From: Plotosus lineatus
Taxonomy: Eukaryota; Chordata; Actinopteri; Siluriformes; Plotosidae
Length of the DNA: 64,000 nucleotides
Assembly (NCBI GenBank): GCA_024760905.1
Contig: CM045729.1
Coordinates: 6,961,163-7,025,162, forward strand
Direction: 5' to 3'
Shown here piece after piece: positions 21,932 to 32,047 of the stretch. Position 1 is the first letter of the stretch. Every line of letters starts with the position of its first letter. The notes under the pieces were generated by a model that did not search any database, was not told where the DNA came from, and saw only the letters and a program-made list of their open reading frames with translations. The translations under genes were made by a program, and so were the position numbers.

Positions 21932-22275
21932 GGGCAGTAGTGGTCTAGTGGTATAGGGCGCTGGATCGCTGATCCAAAGGTTGAGGGTTCGAGTCCCACT
22001 CTCCACAAGGTTGTCTCTGTCCCCCCCCAGTGCAGCTAACTGGGTAATCAAAGGCGGGCCATGTCTCTCACTGTCTATGGTGAGAGGCATGTAAAAGAAC
22101 CATTGCTGACTTTCGTAAAGAGTAGCTGCAAAGTTGTCAGCGTGTTTCTGTCCATTACTTAAAAGGGTTGTGACAGGAAGGGCATGCGACGTAAAAACCT
22201 CTGCCAAATCAAGCGTGCGAATCAAATGATTCGCTGTGACGACTCCCAAGTAAAAGGGAAAAAGCCAAAAGGAAG
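21932..22275 (+). mobile_element. SINE S1 head with RTE-type tail
   Basis: Head GGCAGTAGTGGTCTAGTGGT with A box, B box GGGTTCGAGTCCC, and body AAGGCGGGCCATGTCTCTCA as in S1. After GTCAGCGTGTTTCTGTCC it switches to GACAGGAAGGGCATGCGACG and ends AATGATTCGCTGTGACGACT, CCCAAGTAAAAGGGAAAAAG. That resembles the terminal bases of the RTE LINE copies, not the usual S1 tail. Confidence 0.75.
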
Positions 22276-22529
22276 ACAGACAGTTATTTACATAACTAGT
22301 AATTAAAACACACTAAAAAAATATGCACAATGCCAACTCGTGTGCAAATAAGAACAAAGGGGCACACATGTCATCTCAGCCAATCAGCAGGAAGGAGAAA
22401 TAAAATTTTCTCAGCCATTGGCTGAATTTGAATAACGTGCCAGTTACTTCTGGGTTTATCAGCCATCCGTGAGTATGTAGGGGCACGAACACAAAACCGT
22501 GAATGGTCAAGGGTCTACTGTATTGCTAT

Positions 22530-22835
22530 TTGGGGCGACACAGTGTTTTGTATGTTCACCCCACAGCAAGAATGCCCTGGTTCGAGTCCCAGGTATGGGG
22601 AAACCCCCCTCGCTTGCTCCTGGTACTCTGGTTTCCTCCCACAGTCCAAAAACATGCACAGTAGGCTGATTGGCTGTTTCAAATCACCCTAGGTGTGAGT
22701 GGTTGTATGTGCATTGCTCTGCAATGACCTGGTGTATCCCGCCCTCACCCAGAGTCGGCTGAGATGGGCACCGGCCTCGCCATGACCCAAATTAGGATTA
22801 TGCGGTTCAGAAAATGAATAAATGAATGATGTATT
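22530..22835 (+). mobile_element. SINE family S2, full length
   Basis: Head GGGGCGACACAGTGTTTTGT, B box GGTTCGAGTCCC, body TGGTTTCCTCCCACAGTCCA and AGTAGGCTGATTGGCTGTTT, tail CCCAAATTAGGATTATGCGG followed by AATGAATAAATGAATGA. Confidence 0.75.
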
Positions 22836-22887
22836 GTATTATGAATGACTTTGACTGCATTATATATGTCAGGTAAGTCTATTGTGC

Positions 22888-23146
22888 TTTTTACCCCGAG
22901 CCTTACGACTCATCAGAGCTGGAGCATGTCCCGTTTTCCGTAATGCGCAATGCAGAGTCCGACTCCTCCTGGATGGGAAGTTAGTCCATCACCGGTTACC
23001 TTCCCAGTATTTTCTGCTGGCACCCATTCATACTGCTGGATGAACAGAGGGACACTTGATATATTTTATCACGGTGGGAGTCGAACAGGGATTTGAACGC
23101 ACTACCTCTTGATCACGAGCCCTAACCACTATACCACCACTGGTGA
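22888..23146 (-). mobile_element. SINE family S3, minus strand
   Basis: Body GACTCCTCCTGGATGGGAAG, CAGGGATTTGAACGCACTAC, and head end ACCACTATACCACCACTGG. Confidence 0.7.
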
Positions 23147-23944
23147 TTTCTCTGTGCACCCCGAGCAAGTGAGGCATGATCAGCTATACTTATATTAATT
23201 GATTGATTCATTTTAGACACTGTGACTTGCCTACTTTTGAATAAAAAGGTCTCCATTTATGTCAGTGAGAGATCTGGCAGTATCATTACGCCACTTCTGG
23301 TTCACTGATGTATTGCATTTCCCCAGGGCGGGCGGTGTATGTGGTAGCTATCAGGAAGTGGATTTAGGCTCCATTCTCACATTGTCAGTATGTGGATGGA
23401 TATGCTTTTTAAGTCTCGTTTCCATTTCCTTGATCACTTGGGTTGCCAGTCCATAATAAACTCCCCATCTAGTAACAACCTTCCCCATCACCTTATGCAT
23501 CCATGACAGGCAGGTTTCAGTCTGTTTTCCTTTCCACTGAAAGAGATAAAGAGCATTAGATACAGGGAAGTGAGCAAACAGGAAATGCACTGGTCCACAT
23601 TTGATTGACTGTTCAATCGACCAATCAGAATGTGACAGGATGTATTGATTATATGCTTGACTAGATTGTTTCTAGTAAGCAGTCGGGAAGATTCCAATAG
23701 CGACCAATCAAGAACCTTTTCCTCGGCTTGCCAGCACTTAAACAAAACATGAACATTTTCCCACTCCATAAAAAAAAAAAAAAAAAAAAGCATAGCATCG
23801 AACTTTCCTCTTAGTGAAAAAGATCCCAAAGGTTTTAAAAACAAAATGAGTTGTATTGTTGATGCAAGACTTGTTTTGGTTCAGTAACCTAAATGAAAAT
23901 ACCCTGAACAACTGGACACAGACATCAAGTTTTGATTCCATTCC
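23147..23944. other. No gene recognised
   Basis: Unique-looking sequence with a poly(A) at 23770-23789. A 79-codon minus-strand ORF at 23351-23590 has no motif I recognise. Confidence 0.4.
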
Positions 23945-23978
23945 CTCTCTCTCTCTCTCTCTCTCTCGCTCTCTCTCT
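23945..23978. repeat. (CT)n microsatellite
   Basis: CT run with one interruption. Confidence 0.95.
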
Positions 23979-24077
23979 CAACGGCCAAACAATCTGCCTC
24001 AAATAGTTCATATTAAAGCCATGATGCACCAACACAGAAAAGGAAAGGTAATGTGTGTATCAACAAGCTGTGAGACT

Positions 24078-24783
24078 TCTTCTTCTTCTTCTTTTACTTT
24101 CGGCTGCTCCCTTCAGGGGTCGCCACAGCAAATCATCCGCCTCCACCTCACCCTGTCCTCCGCATCTTCTTTTCTGACTCCAACGACCTTCATGTCTTCC
24201 TTCACCACATCCATAAATCTCTTCTTCGGTCTTCCTCGAGGCCTTCTGCCTGGTAGTTCCAACCTCAGCATCCTACTACCAATATACTCACTATCCCTCC
24301 TCTGTACATGTCCAAACCATCTCAATCTAGCCTCTCTGACTTTGTCTCCAAAACATCTTACGTGGGCTGTCCCTCTGATATACTCATTTCTGATCCTATC
24401 CATCCTCGTTACTCCCAGGGAGAACCTCAACATTTTCATCTCCGCTACCTCCAGCTCTGCCTCCTGCCTTTTCCTCAGCGCCACTGTTTCTAAGCCATAC
24501 AACATCGCTGGCCTCACCACCATCTTGTACACTTTTCCCTTCATTCTTGCTGACACTCTCCTATCGCACATCACACCGGATACTTTTCTCCAACCATTCC
24601 AGCCTGCCTGCACACGCTTCTTCACCTCTTTTCCACACTCTCCATTGCTCTGGATTGTTGAGCCTAAGTACTTAAAATCCTCCACCTTCGTTATCTCTGC
24701 TCCCTGTAACATCACCGTTCCTCCTGGGTCCTTCTCATTCACACACATGTATTCTGATTTTCTGAGGCTAACCTTCATTCCTC
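24078..24783 (-). mobile_element. RTE-clade LINE copy C, strongly 5'-truncated
   Basis: 706 bp, minus strand. A perfect 17-bp duplication, CAACAAGCTGTGAGACT, flanks it at 24061-24077 and 24784-24800. Only the C-terminal part of the ORF and the short 3' end are present. Confidence 0.9.
24113..24778 (-). pseudogene. C-terminal part of RTE LINE ORF (copy C)
   Basis: 221 residues open to the end of the insertion, starting MKVSLRKSEYMCVNEKD just after the RT palm and ending MICCGDP-stop. It has FKYLGSTIQSNGECG and RWFGHVQRRD. There is no internal stop, so this copy is young or little mutated, but it lacks all catalytic residues. Confidence 0.85.
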
Positions 24784-24827
24784 CAACAAGCTGTGAGACT
24801 ATTAACCCGAAAAGTTCGAACCAGGGT

Positions 24828-25225
24828 TAATACTGCAGCCGATCAATGCCAGGAGATCATGGGAGCTGATTGGCCGAGCTCTCATGGGAGGGAGGGACAT
24901 CATACATTCACTTCTTTATCACTCACAGCGATCTCCAGCCAATCACAGGAGTCTGTGAGCTCATTCATATGACTGGGCAGATAGTGCTTTCCCTCCATCT
25001 GTATTAGGACACCCACCCCCCCACCCAAAAAAATAAATAAATTAATCATGCACTGCAATTCAAAAAAGAGGTGAGTGTTTGGCATTGCAAACGGATTGTC
25101 ACGGAGGGGATGTGTGTATGCTTTCGTCCCTCCCTGGTCAGTCGTGGTTCTGTTATAGGGAAGACAATACCTGATGGGTGGGAATTTGATACAAATAAAT
25201 TAAAGGGAAGGGGATGTGGGGAAGA
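24828..25225 (+). repeat. Interspersed repeat Y, copy 2
   Basis: Matches 7112-7425. Contains GAGCTGATTGGCCGAGCTCT, CTCACAGCGATCTCCAGCCA and TCTGTGAGCTCATTCATATG. Class unknown. Confidence 0.55.
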
Positions 25226-26385
25226 GAAGGAAAGGTAACGAGTTCAAATGTAATTGAATGCACAAGATGGGGATTTATTTTTTTTTTTTTTTAATGATAA
25301 TTATCTTTATACAATAAAAGCTCCAAATGATTTAAAATATTTAAAGATAAAAAAAAAGAAAAGTTTACTTTATACGAACAATTTTTAATAAAAAAAAAAA
25401 AAAAAAAACTGCAGATAGAAAAAAATGAAACAAATAAACTGGACTCGGTCGTCATGGGCTTTAAAGTGTCTGTTTTCTGGGCTGTAACAGTTTTAAGCTG
25501 AAACCCGAGCAGAGTTGATGGGTCTGTTTGATTTGAGGCCTCGAGCCAGAGTCTGAAAAAGTGAGATTAGCGCTAACAGGTCCTAGATGACCCAGGACCT
25601 CTTCTTCATTACCTCCTTCTCACCTAAAACTTCATGCAGTGCGGGCTAATGTGCTGTTACCTGATTCGTACTCGCTGGCAGAGCATTTCCTTCAGAGACT
25701 TGTTCACTCAGATGGAGAAGTGGAAGATGCTTTGATTTCCTTGCCGTCTCCTGATGGAGCAGATTTTCTGCCTCAGGCAACAGTGGAGCTCACATCTGTA
25801 AGAACATGGCAGTTTCCCTCAAGCCATACTGGGCAGAAATCACTTTAGTTCCATTGCTAGTGCAATACAGACTGTTGTTGCGTTTACTGTTGCGCCCACA
25901 CAGAGTGTAATAGCACATAGTTCATCCAAGTTTATTTTGCCAGCGGCTGACTTCATATTCATCAGCCAGCCATCCTGCAGCCAGCCGATAGAAGAGTGAA
26001 GACAGTGCATGAAACAGTCTAAAAAAAAAATCATCACTGGTGATTAAAATAAGATGTGTGAGCGAAATGTCCTTAGTTACCTACTTTTTTTCCCCCTTTT
26101 GGCAGAATTAGAAAAGGATTTATATATAAATATAATGGATGCAGTGTAAATGATTTTTTGACAACATGAGATTTTTTTTTTTTGGAAATGTATTACTACA
26201 GCAGGCCCAGCAGGAGGAGCTGTATGCTGTATACTTGGCGTCTGATTTTTTTTTTTGTTTGTTTGTTTGTTTGTTTTATTTTGTTTGTGCAATTTCTGTG
26301 ACAAAAACAAAAATGGAAATAATGTAAAACTGAACTTGAGGACTAAAGCCAAGTAGGCATCAAAATAAGGGTTGATTATATGCTA
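25226..26385. other. No supported gene
   Basis: Poly(A)/poly(T) runs near 25,280, 25,390 and 26,250. The ORF at 25639-25848 ends near a GTAAGA donor-like site but has no recognisable product. Confidence 0.4.
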
Positions 26386-26409
26386 AGAGAGAGAGAGAGA
26401 GAGAGAGAG
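26386..26409. repeat. (GA)n microsatellite
   Basis: 12 GA units. Confidence 0.95.
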
Positions 26410-26411
26410 CG

Positions 26412-26482
26412 ATATTTCCTTTTGGCTTTTTACCTTTATCAGGGGTCGCCAAAGCGAATGATTCGCACGTATATTCACACGT
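26412..26482 (-). mobile_element. 3' fragment of SINE with RTE-type tail
   Basis: TTTCCTTTTGGCTTTTTACC, TTTATCAGGGGTCGCCAAAG, CGAATGATTCGCACG is the reverse complement of the tail at 22200-22270 and 45730-45800. Confidence 0.65.
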
Positions 26483-26500
26483 AATAATAATAATAATAAT

Positions 26501-26800
26501 CGGGAGCTTGACAGGTGGATCGCTGCAGCCTCTGCTGTAAAGTGGACCCTGGACCGGTCTGTCGTGATGAAAAGGGAACAGAGCCGCAAGTCGATCTATG
26601 TTCCAACCCTCACCTATGGTCACAAGCTTTGGGTAGTGACCGATAGAACAAGATCGCGGATACAAGTGGCTAAAATGAGCTTTCTTGGTCGGGTGGCAGT
26701 GCTTTCTCATAGAGATAACCCCCCGGGGAGAGCTCGAAGTAGAACCGCTGCTCCTCTGCATTGAGGCGAGCCAGTTGAGTTGGCTCGGGCATCTGGTCAG
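26501..26800 (+). pseudogene. LINE family L fragment (C-terminal region)
   Basis: Plus-strand reading includes YGHKLWVVTDRTRSRIQVAK and MSFLGRVAVLSHRD, parallel to the minus-strand LINE at 31576-31998 (ELWVMTERTRSRIQAAEMSF). The remnant ends in an SQLSWLGHLV-like stretch near 26,780-26,800. Frameshifted and short. Clade uncertain. Confidence 0.65.
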
Positions 26801-26987
26801 TTGAACCAGAACTATTTTTTTTTTTACATTTAAATATATATTAAAATATATATATTTCCTCAAGTAATGACATAAAATTTACAATATTTTACAATATTTA
26901 CAATATTTACAATATTCATGTAAATGAATTAAAAAACAAAAAAACAAACAAATAGCACAACCACACACCTGGCCCTTCACAGAACTG
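26801..26987. other. AT-rich sequence
   Basis: T-run and repeated ACAATATTT motifs; nothing else. Confidence 0.4.
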
Positions 26988-27185
26988 AATAATCCTATTA
27001 GGGTTTCAGGGTGGATGGAGCCTATCCCAGCCAACTCTGGGCGGTAGTGACGTACACCCTGAGCCTAATTTGTGCTTTGACTGTGGAAGAAAATCTGAGT
27101 ACGCAGAGGAAACCCACACAAGCAGAAACCAGGACCTTCTTGCTGTCATGCAGATTTACTAACCGCTACATCACCATGCCATCGT
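26988..27185 (-). mobile_element. SINE family S2, minus strand, degenerate
   Basis: AATCCTATTAGGGTTTCAGG, CCAACTCTGGGCGG, GAGGAAACCCACACAAGCAG and head ACCGCTACATCACCATGCC. Confidence 0.55.
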
Positions 27186-27205
27186 GTTTGTTTGAGTCTG
27201 ACACA

Positions 27206-27579
27206 CAGGGGTCAAATTCAAGTCCCCTGGGCCACATTTGGCCCACCAACTAATTTTCTGTGGCAGGCAAGAGCTTCCAAAGAATGTGATTATCGTACAT
27301 TCTGAGCATCAACCATTACCGTGAAACCCAATTCATCATCTTTCCACTAGGTGGGAGCAGCTGGTTTCAAATAAACTATGCATGCTAGCTTGTTGCTGTT
27401 ATGTGTGGACAGATAATGTAAGTAAATAAAGAAAAAAGAGCAATGCCTACATTAATTATTGGTTGCTCTGTAGATCTCATGGTTGCCCCTTTAGAATAGA
27501 TGTTCAGTAATTATTCGGCACTCGATCAGCTTTCAATTTAGTGATGTGGCTCTCAGGTGAAATGAGTTTGTCATCCCTG
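27206..27579. mobile_element. hAT-like MITE
   Basis: The left end CAGGGGTCAAATTCAAGTCC with GGGCCACATTTGGCCC and the right end GATGTGGCTCTCAGGTGAAA...TCATCCCTG form imperfect terminal inverted repeats of the CAGGGGTGTCAAACTC type known from vertebrate hAT elements. 374 bp, no ORF. A clean 8-bp duplication is not visible. Confidence 0.6.
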
Positions 27580-27938
27580 GCCGAACATGAATTCCTGAAG
27601 GTCCAGCCACAATTAAAGTTGTTAAAATCCGCACAGGTCACATTCTGCTACTTGGAAAATGTGAAATTTCACTTGGATTTTTAGCTATTAATATCTGCGA
27701 CTTTTTCTTTCTTTGTTTGACCTTGAATCCAGTCCATCTGTATGCTCCCTGCTCTAATTAGCACCCCTGATACAGGACAGAGATCCTACACTGATTTAGC
27801 AAATAGCTTTGGCTTCTAAGAGCATCTGTGCAACGTAGTGATCTCACACAGTAAAGCAGAAGTGAGGATGCAGGATTAAAAAAAGAAGAAAAAAAAACCT
27901 CTCACAGTGGTCTTTCAGGAAAAAGAATCTTTTCATTT
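27580..27938. other. No feature recognised
   Basis: Unique-looking sequence. Confidence 0.4.
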
Positions 27939-27939
27939 A

Positions 27940-27968
27940 TGCTGCTGCTGCTGCTGCTGCTGCTTCTG

Positions 27969-28004
<36 letters not shown>

Positions 28005-28005
28005 T
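27940..28005. repeat. (CTG)n then (TTA)n
   Basis: CTG x8 followed by ~12 TTA units. The TTA part adjoins the 3' end of LINE copy D2. Confidence 0.97.
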
Positions 28006-28399
28006 ACAGTAAAGATTTATTATGCAGCAGAGAGGTATCGGGTGATCCTGGCACAGTCAGGCTGGTTAGGCTCATCATCAGCTCAGGGCCCTCACCCTCT
28101 CCACACGCAGCCCAGACAGCGAATGGGACTTCTCCCAGGATGCACTGCCTAGTCAAACCCACCAAGAACTTTCCAGAGAATATGGAGACTCCCCAACACT
28201 ACAGCCTTCTGCATTGCCCAGACTGTGAGAATGTCTGTGCTCCCGGTACCAAACCCAGGAACACTCTTGTTCTGTGTTAATAGATCAGGAGGTACCAAAC
28301 CGAGGGCGCCGAGAACAATGGGGAGTCGGACGACTTTGTACTTTGGATACAGGCGAGACATTTAAAAGGCGAGGTCCGCATATTTTACATGCTTCTCCT

Positions 28400-28912
28400 G
28401 AATCTTGTCAATCACATTGCTTCAAAAGGGACAGAAAATTCAATAATATTAATAATTCCATTGGATTTATCAAAAAGGACAAGATCAGGTTTGTTGGCTT
28501 CAATTCTCCTCAGGCTGTATATGGGCCGATGCCAAAGAAGCTTGAAATGATCATTTTCCATGACACCCTGGACATGATTAGGGTCCTACCATGGATGGAC
28601 CTCTGAGTCAAAACCACACGCATGACGGAGACGATAATAAAAGGAACGTGCCATGCCATCATGTCTTTCCAGATAAGATGTTTGTGCCAAAACAGGACAA
28701 CCACTGACAAGGTGTTGGACAGTTTCACTAAATTCACGACACAAACGACATTTGGGATTTACATTTTTCGTTATAATATGTTGACGATTGCGTGTTGGAA
28801 GTGACTGGTCCTGAGCAGCAAACAGAAAGCCCTCAGTTTCACTTTTCAGACCAGCCGACTTCATCCAGGCAAAGGAGTCGGAAGGATTACTGTTCTGCTC
28901 AACACAATGCAC
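28400..28912 (-). pseudogene. CCHC knuckle and restriction-like endonuclease remnant (copy D2)
   Basis: ORF 28586-28912 has C55-X2-C58-X8-H67-X4-C72 (CRLCREFSETVQHLVSGC, coding bases 28697-28750), the zinc knuckle typical of R2-group LINEs. After a stop past EVHPW, the minus-strand reading continues with NKPDLVLFDK and IINIIEFSVPFEAM. The Pro-Asp pair is coded at 28484-28489, and the PD-(X)n-E spacing fits the nuclease core that cleaves target DNA. A premature stop (TGG-TAG) separates the two parts. Confidence 0.7.
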
Positions 28913-29574
28913 ATAAACACGATGTCGTGGTTTTCAAGACGGTTTTTCCTTGAAATGACGACTCTGAGCAGATTTGATGAAAGACTTCACCTGGTTGACA
29001 CACAGATGTAGCGTCCAGCAGCACTTCGCCATCGACAAAATCAACATTGACGTTGAGATTCTGTCCAGCAGCCTTGGCGCGTTTAAGATAACTATGGAAG
29101 TCCTTGCTTTCACTGTGAGTCTTGATGTGCTTCACAAGAGGATCATCAGATCAATAAATATGTACAAAAGTACACAATAAAATACCATCATCAAGTGCCT
29201 CCACATTAATCAAACCTCGTTCCCTGGAATTGATTGATAAATATAAACGATTGATAGAGGAACGACAGACATGATCCTTCTTGTAAGACCCATGAAGTCG
29301 TCCTTTATCAACAACACAAAAAGAGTAAGAAAGGACAGGTACTGCGGAAGTATTTGTGGCTTTGACCTCGTTTCTAGCATTTAGCTCCGAACTCCAGATC
29401 TTTTTTAGATGAGATTTGTACTCCCGCCCGAAATTTGTCTTCTATGTGGGCATTCTGGAGCTTGTCTCGAACTTGCATCCTCAAATAGGTGTACGATTGA
29501 TTGGCCTTCCACGAGATGCTCAATATCTCCTCCTCCATGTAACTCAACTGATCCATCATTGATTGTCTTTCCAC
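28899..29574 (-). pseudogene. Post-palm region of R4/Dong-like LINE (copy D2)
   Basis: Pieces 29374-29574 and 28899-29135, plus an open stretch between them in other frames. DRLYL-type motif INRLYLSIN and RGLINVEAL are seen near 29,210-29,250, followed by HIKTHSESKDFHSYLKRAKA. The RT palm is outside the truncation. Confidence 0.6.
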
Positions 29575-29591
29575 GTTTTAAATGAAGAATG

Positions 29592-29594
<3 letters not shown>

Positions 29595-29634
<40 letters not shown>
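29595..29634. repeat. (TTA)n between LINE D2 and repeat X
   Basis: About 13 TTA units. Confidence 0.95.
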
Positions 29635-29635
<1 letters not shown>

Positions 29636-29636
29636 T

Positions 29637-29875
29637 ATTTATTTATTTTCACTGAGGGCTCATAATACAAAATTAACCCTTTAACGCCCTGCAGGACCAT
29701 ATGGTCCTCTTTCAAAAATGCTAACGACTAGACGCATTGTACTCAGTGCTGCTGCCGTTCAGAATGTGTTCTATGCTTTTGGCGTTGCCTGATGCAACAC
29801 AGCTTGATCTCACATGCCTCAGTCAGCTGTGAGACGACCTTGAGTGCACAGGATTGTGTTGTTCACAAATTTGTG

Positions 29876-29878
<3 letters not shown>
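29637..29878 (-). repeat. Interspersed repeat X, copy 2, complete
   Basis: ~240 bp lying between two (TTA)n tracts. It contains a perfect 14-bp palindrome, GGACCATATGGTCC, at 29694-29707, then TTCAAAAATGCTAACGAC and GCCTCAGTCAGCTGTGAGAC. Same unit as 16662-17567 and 32045-32150. No ORF; class unknown. Confidence 0.7.

Positions 29879-29914
<36 letters not shown>
29879..29914. repeat. (TTA)n
   Basis: 12 TTA units bordering repeat X. Confidence 0.97.
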
Positions 29915-30139
29915 TGTTTTATTATAATTTTGTTGAAAGAAATGTGCTCGGAGTGTTTCCTTAGACCTTTCTGATTTGGAAAAACTTGAGATTTTTTTTT
30001 GAGCTGCTAAAAATAATTCGGGCATGAAAGGGGAAAACATGTGCCGACTCAGAGCCGTGGAAATGGACCTTGATAAATCCTGCATGGTCTTTCATGTCAG
30101 TTTAGTATGTCACTCACTTGCTTTTTTGCCACCCTGCTA

Positions 30140-30340
30140 GGATCCCAGGGACGCCGGAGTCTATCAAAGCCGACACTAGGTGAATTCAGGGACACCCTGA
30201 ACAGCTCGCCAGACCATCGCACAACCATTCACTGTCACATCCTCACCAAGGGACGATTTATAATGGTTGCCTAGCCTAACGTGTATGTGTTTGGACTGTT
30301 GGAGGAACAGGAGAACCTGGAAAAAATCCCAAGGTGTTCA
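30140..30340 (-). mobile_element. SINE family S2 fragment, minus strand
   Basis: CACCCTGAACAGCTCGCCAG, TTTGGACTGTTGGAGGAACA. Degenerate, no clear head. Confidence 0.5.
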
Positions 30341-30401
30341 TGCTTGTGTCGAACATGTTAGTGTTAACCAATGTGAGTCTGCCACCTTATCATATGTAAT
30401 T

Positions 30402-30490
30402 CATTCATTTTCTGAAAAGCTTAATCCCAATTAGGGTCAAGGGGAAGCTGGCGCCCATCTCCGCCAACTCTATGTGATGGCAGAGATACA
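30402..30490 (-). mobile_element. S1/S2-type SINE tail, minus strand
   Basis: TTCATTCATTTTCTGAAAAG and CTTAATCCCAATTAGGGTCA with GGAAGCTGGCGCCCATCTC. Confidence 0.6.
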
Positions 30491-30527
30491 TCATGTATCA
30501 TATATTTAAATATTTCTTTAATAGGAT

Positions 30528-30830
30528 GGCACGGTGATGCAGTAGTGAGCACCTCACAGGAAAAGGCCCAGGGTGCGTCTGTGTGGACTTTTGGATGTTC
30601 CCTTGGGGCTTGGGTGGGTTTCCTCCGGATACTCCAGGTTTCCTCCAACAGTACAAAAGCATGCGCAGTAGGCTGATTGGCCGTTTCAAATCACTCCTAG
30701 GTGTGAGTGTTAATGGTTGTGTTTGTTGGTCCTGTCCGGTCTGCTGTTCAGGGTGTACCCTGCTTTCACCTATTGGCTGAGATATGTGCCAGCCTCCCCA
30801 CAACCCTTGTTCGGGGTTAGGGTTATGTAA
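30528..30830 (+). mobile_element. SINE family S2, plus strand
   Basis: Head GGATGGCACGGTGATGCAGT, body GGTGGGTTTCCTCCGGATAC, CAGTAGGCTGATTGGCCGTT, tail TGTTCAGGGTGTACCCTGCT. Confidence 0.7.
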
Positions 30831-31278
30831 CTTGTGGCTAAAGACTGTTAGGTACAATGGTTAACAGAGATCAGTGGTTTAAGGTGATGGTTTCCGAGAG
30901 CGACGAGGTGAGAAGCAGAGGAGATGGAGCCGACCTCCTGCTGTTTCTCGGAGCGCCGGCGACGGGGTTGCTTTGGTGACATTGAGATGTAAATAGAACG
31001 AGGCAGAGAGGAAGTCGCCGAGGGAATCCGGTTCCCCGCACCGTGGTTATCAGAGTAGCTGTCCGTTCCTCGGCTGAAGAGACAATTAGCGGCGTTTGTG
31101 ATGATGGTTGAGGATCTGGAATTTGAAGGGATCTACTTTCTTGTTTGTTTTTGCTTTTTGATGGCGAGATAAAAGTGAAGCAGCCTGAAACTGCCACGCT
31201 TAAATTCAAGATATTAAACTGTCACTCCAGCAGCTGCACCACAGACTGAATACTACATGAGGAACATTTTTAAGATCT
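30831..31278. other. Non-repetitive sequence, no gene recognised
   Basis: Moderately GC-rich unique stretch without recognised motifs. Confidence 0.4.
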
Positions 31279-31324
<46 letters not shown>

Positions 31325-31453
31325 CTCTCTCTTTCACTCGCTCGCTCTCTCTCACTCTCTCTCGCTCGCTCTCTCGCTCTCTCTCTCACTCGCGCTCTCT
31401 CGCTCTCTCTCGCTCTCTCGATCGCTCGCTCTCGCTCTCTTTCTCTTTCTCTC
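31279..31453. repeat. (CT)n compound microsatellite
   Basis: ~175 bp of CT with CG and CA interruptions (CTCGCTCGCTCT blocks). Confidence 0.97.
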
Positions 31454-31549
31454 CCTTTGACTCCTCTGTCTCACATGACCTTTCGTGCCTCACACATACA
31501 GTTCCATCGAACACATTTCTTTAAACAAAATAATAATAATAATAATAAT

Positions 31550-31575
31550 CTCATCTCATCTCATCTCATCTCATC
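31550..31575. repeat. (CTCAT)n
   Basis: Five CTCAT pentamers, which form the 3' tail of the adjoining LINE. Confidence 0.9.
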
Positions 31576-31998
31576 TTCTTCCGCTTAGTCCGGGGTCGGG
31601 TCGCGGGGGCAGCAACCTTAGCAAAGAGGTCCAGACATCCCTCTCCCGAGCCACTTCCTCCAACTCTCCTGGGGGGACACCGAGGCGGTCCCAGACAAGC
31701 CGAGAGACATAGTCCCTCCAGCGTGTTCTAGGTCGACCCCGGGGTCTCTTCCCGGTTGGACATGCCCGAAACACCACACCAGGGAGGCGTCCGGGGGGCA
31801 TTCTGACCAGATGCCCGAGCCACCTCAACTAGCCCCTCTCAATGCGGAGGAGCAGCGGATCTACTCCGAGCTCTCCCCGGATGGTGGAGCTTCTCACCCT
31901 ATCTCTAAGGGAGAACCCCGCCAGCCGGCGAAGGAAGCTCATTTCAGCCGCTTGTATCCGTGATCTTGTTCTTTCGGTCATTACCCAAAGCTCGTGAC
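31576..31998 (-). mobile_element. LINE family L, 3' end, GC-rich
   Basis: Minus-strand ORFs 31571-31828 and 31829-32095 give ELWVMTERTRSRIQAAEMSF, GELGVDPLLLRIERG, LRWLGHLVRM-like MRWLGHLVRMPPGRLPGVVF and RPRGRPRTRWRDYVSRLVWD, ending PRPDPGLSGRR-stop. This is the C-terminal end of a common fish LINE. The 3' tail is the (CTCAT)n. Interrupted by one stop near 31,829. Clade (I/Nimb- or CR1-like) not settled. Confidence 0.75.

Positions 31999-32044
<46 letters not shown>
31999..32044. repeat. (TAA)n
   Basis: 15 TAA units between LINE L and repeat X. Confidence 0.97.

Positions 32045-32047
<3 letters not shown>

Larger units (their letters stand above)
28006..29592 (-). mobile_element. R4/Dong-like LINE copy D2 with restriction-like endonuclease
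   Basis: A minus-strand, 5'-truncated non-LTR element of ~1.6 kb. It lies exactly between two (TTA)n tracts, 27969-28005 and 29595-29634. From 5' to 3' it carries the region after the RT palm (29374-29574, SYMEEEILSISWKANQSY; then SINRLYLSI..RERGLINVEA), a CCHC knuckle, a PD...E nuclease motif and a 3' UTR ending CTTTACTGTAAA. CCHC plus C-terminal nuclease is the architecture of the R2/R4/NeSL group. The TAA context points to Dong/R4 but is not proof. Stops and frameshifts inactivate it. Confidence 0.7.

Noticed and set aside
23351..23590. 79-codon minus-strand ORF
   Set aside because: No motif recognised and no supporting context.
25639..25850. Exon-like ORF ending near GTAAGA
   Set aside because: No recognisable protein, no acceptor site I trust, and no neighbouring exon.
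26564..26764. ORF starting MMKREQSRKSIYVPTLTYGH as a host gene
   Set aside because: It matches the C-terminal region of LINE family L seen at 31576-31998.
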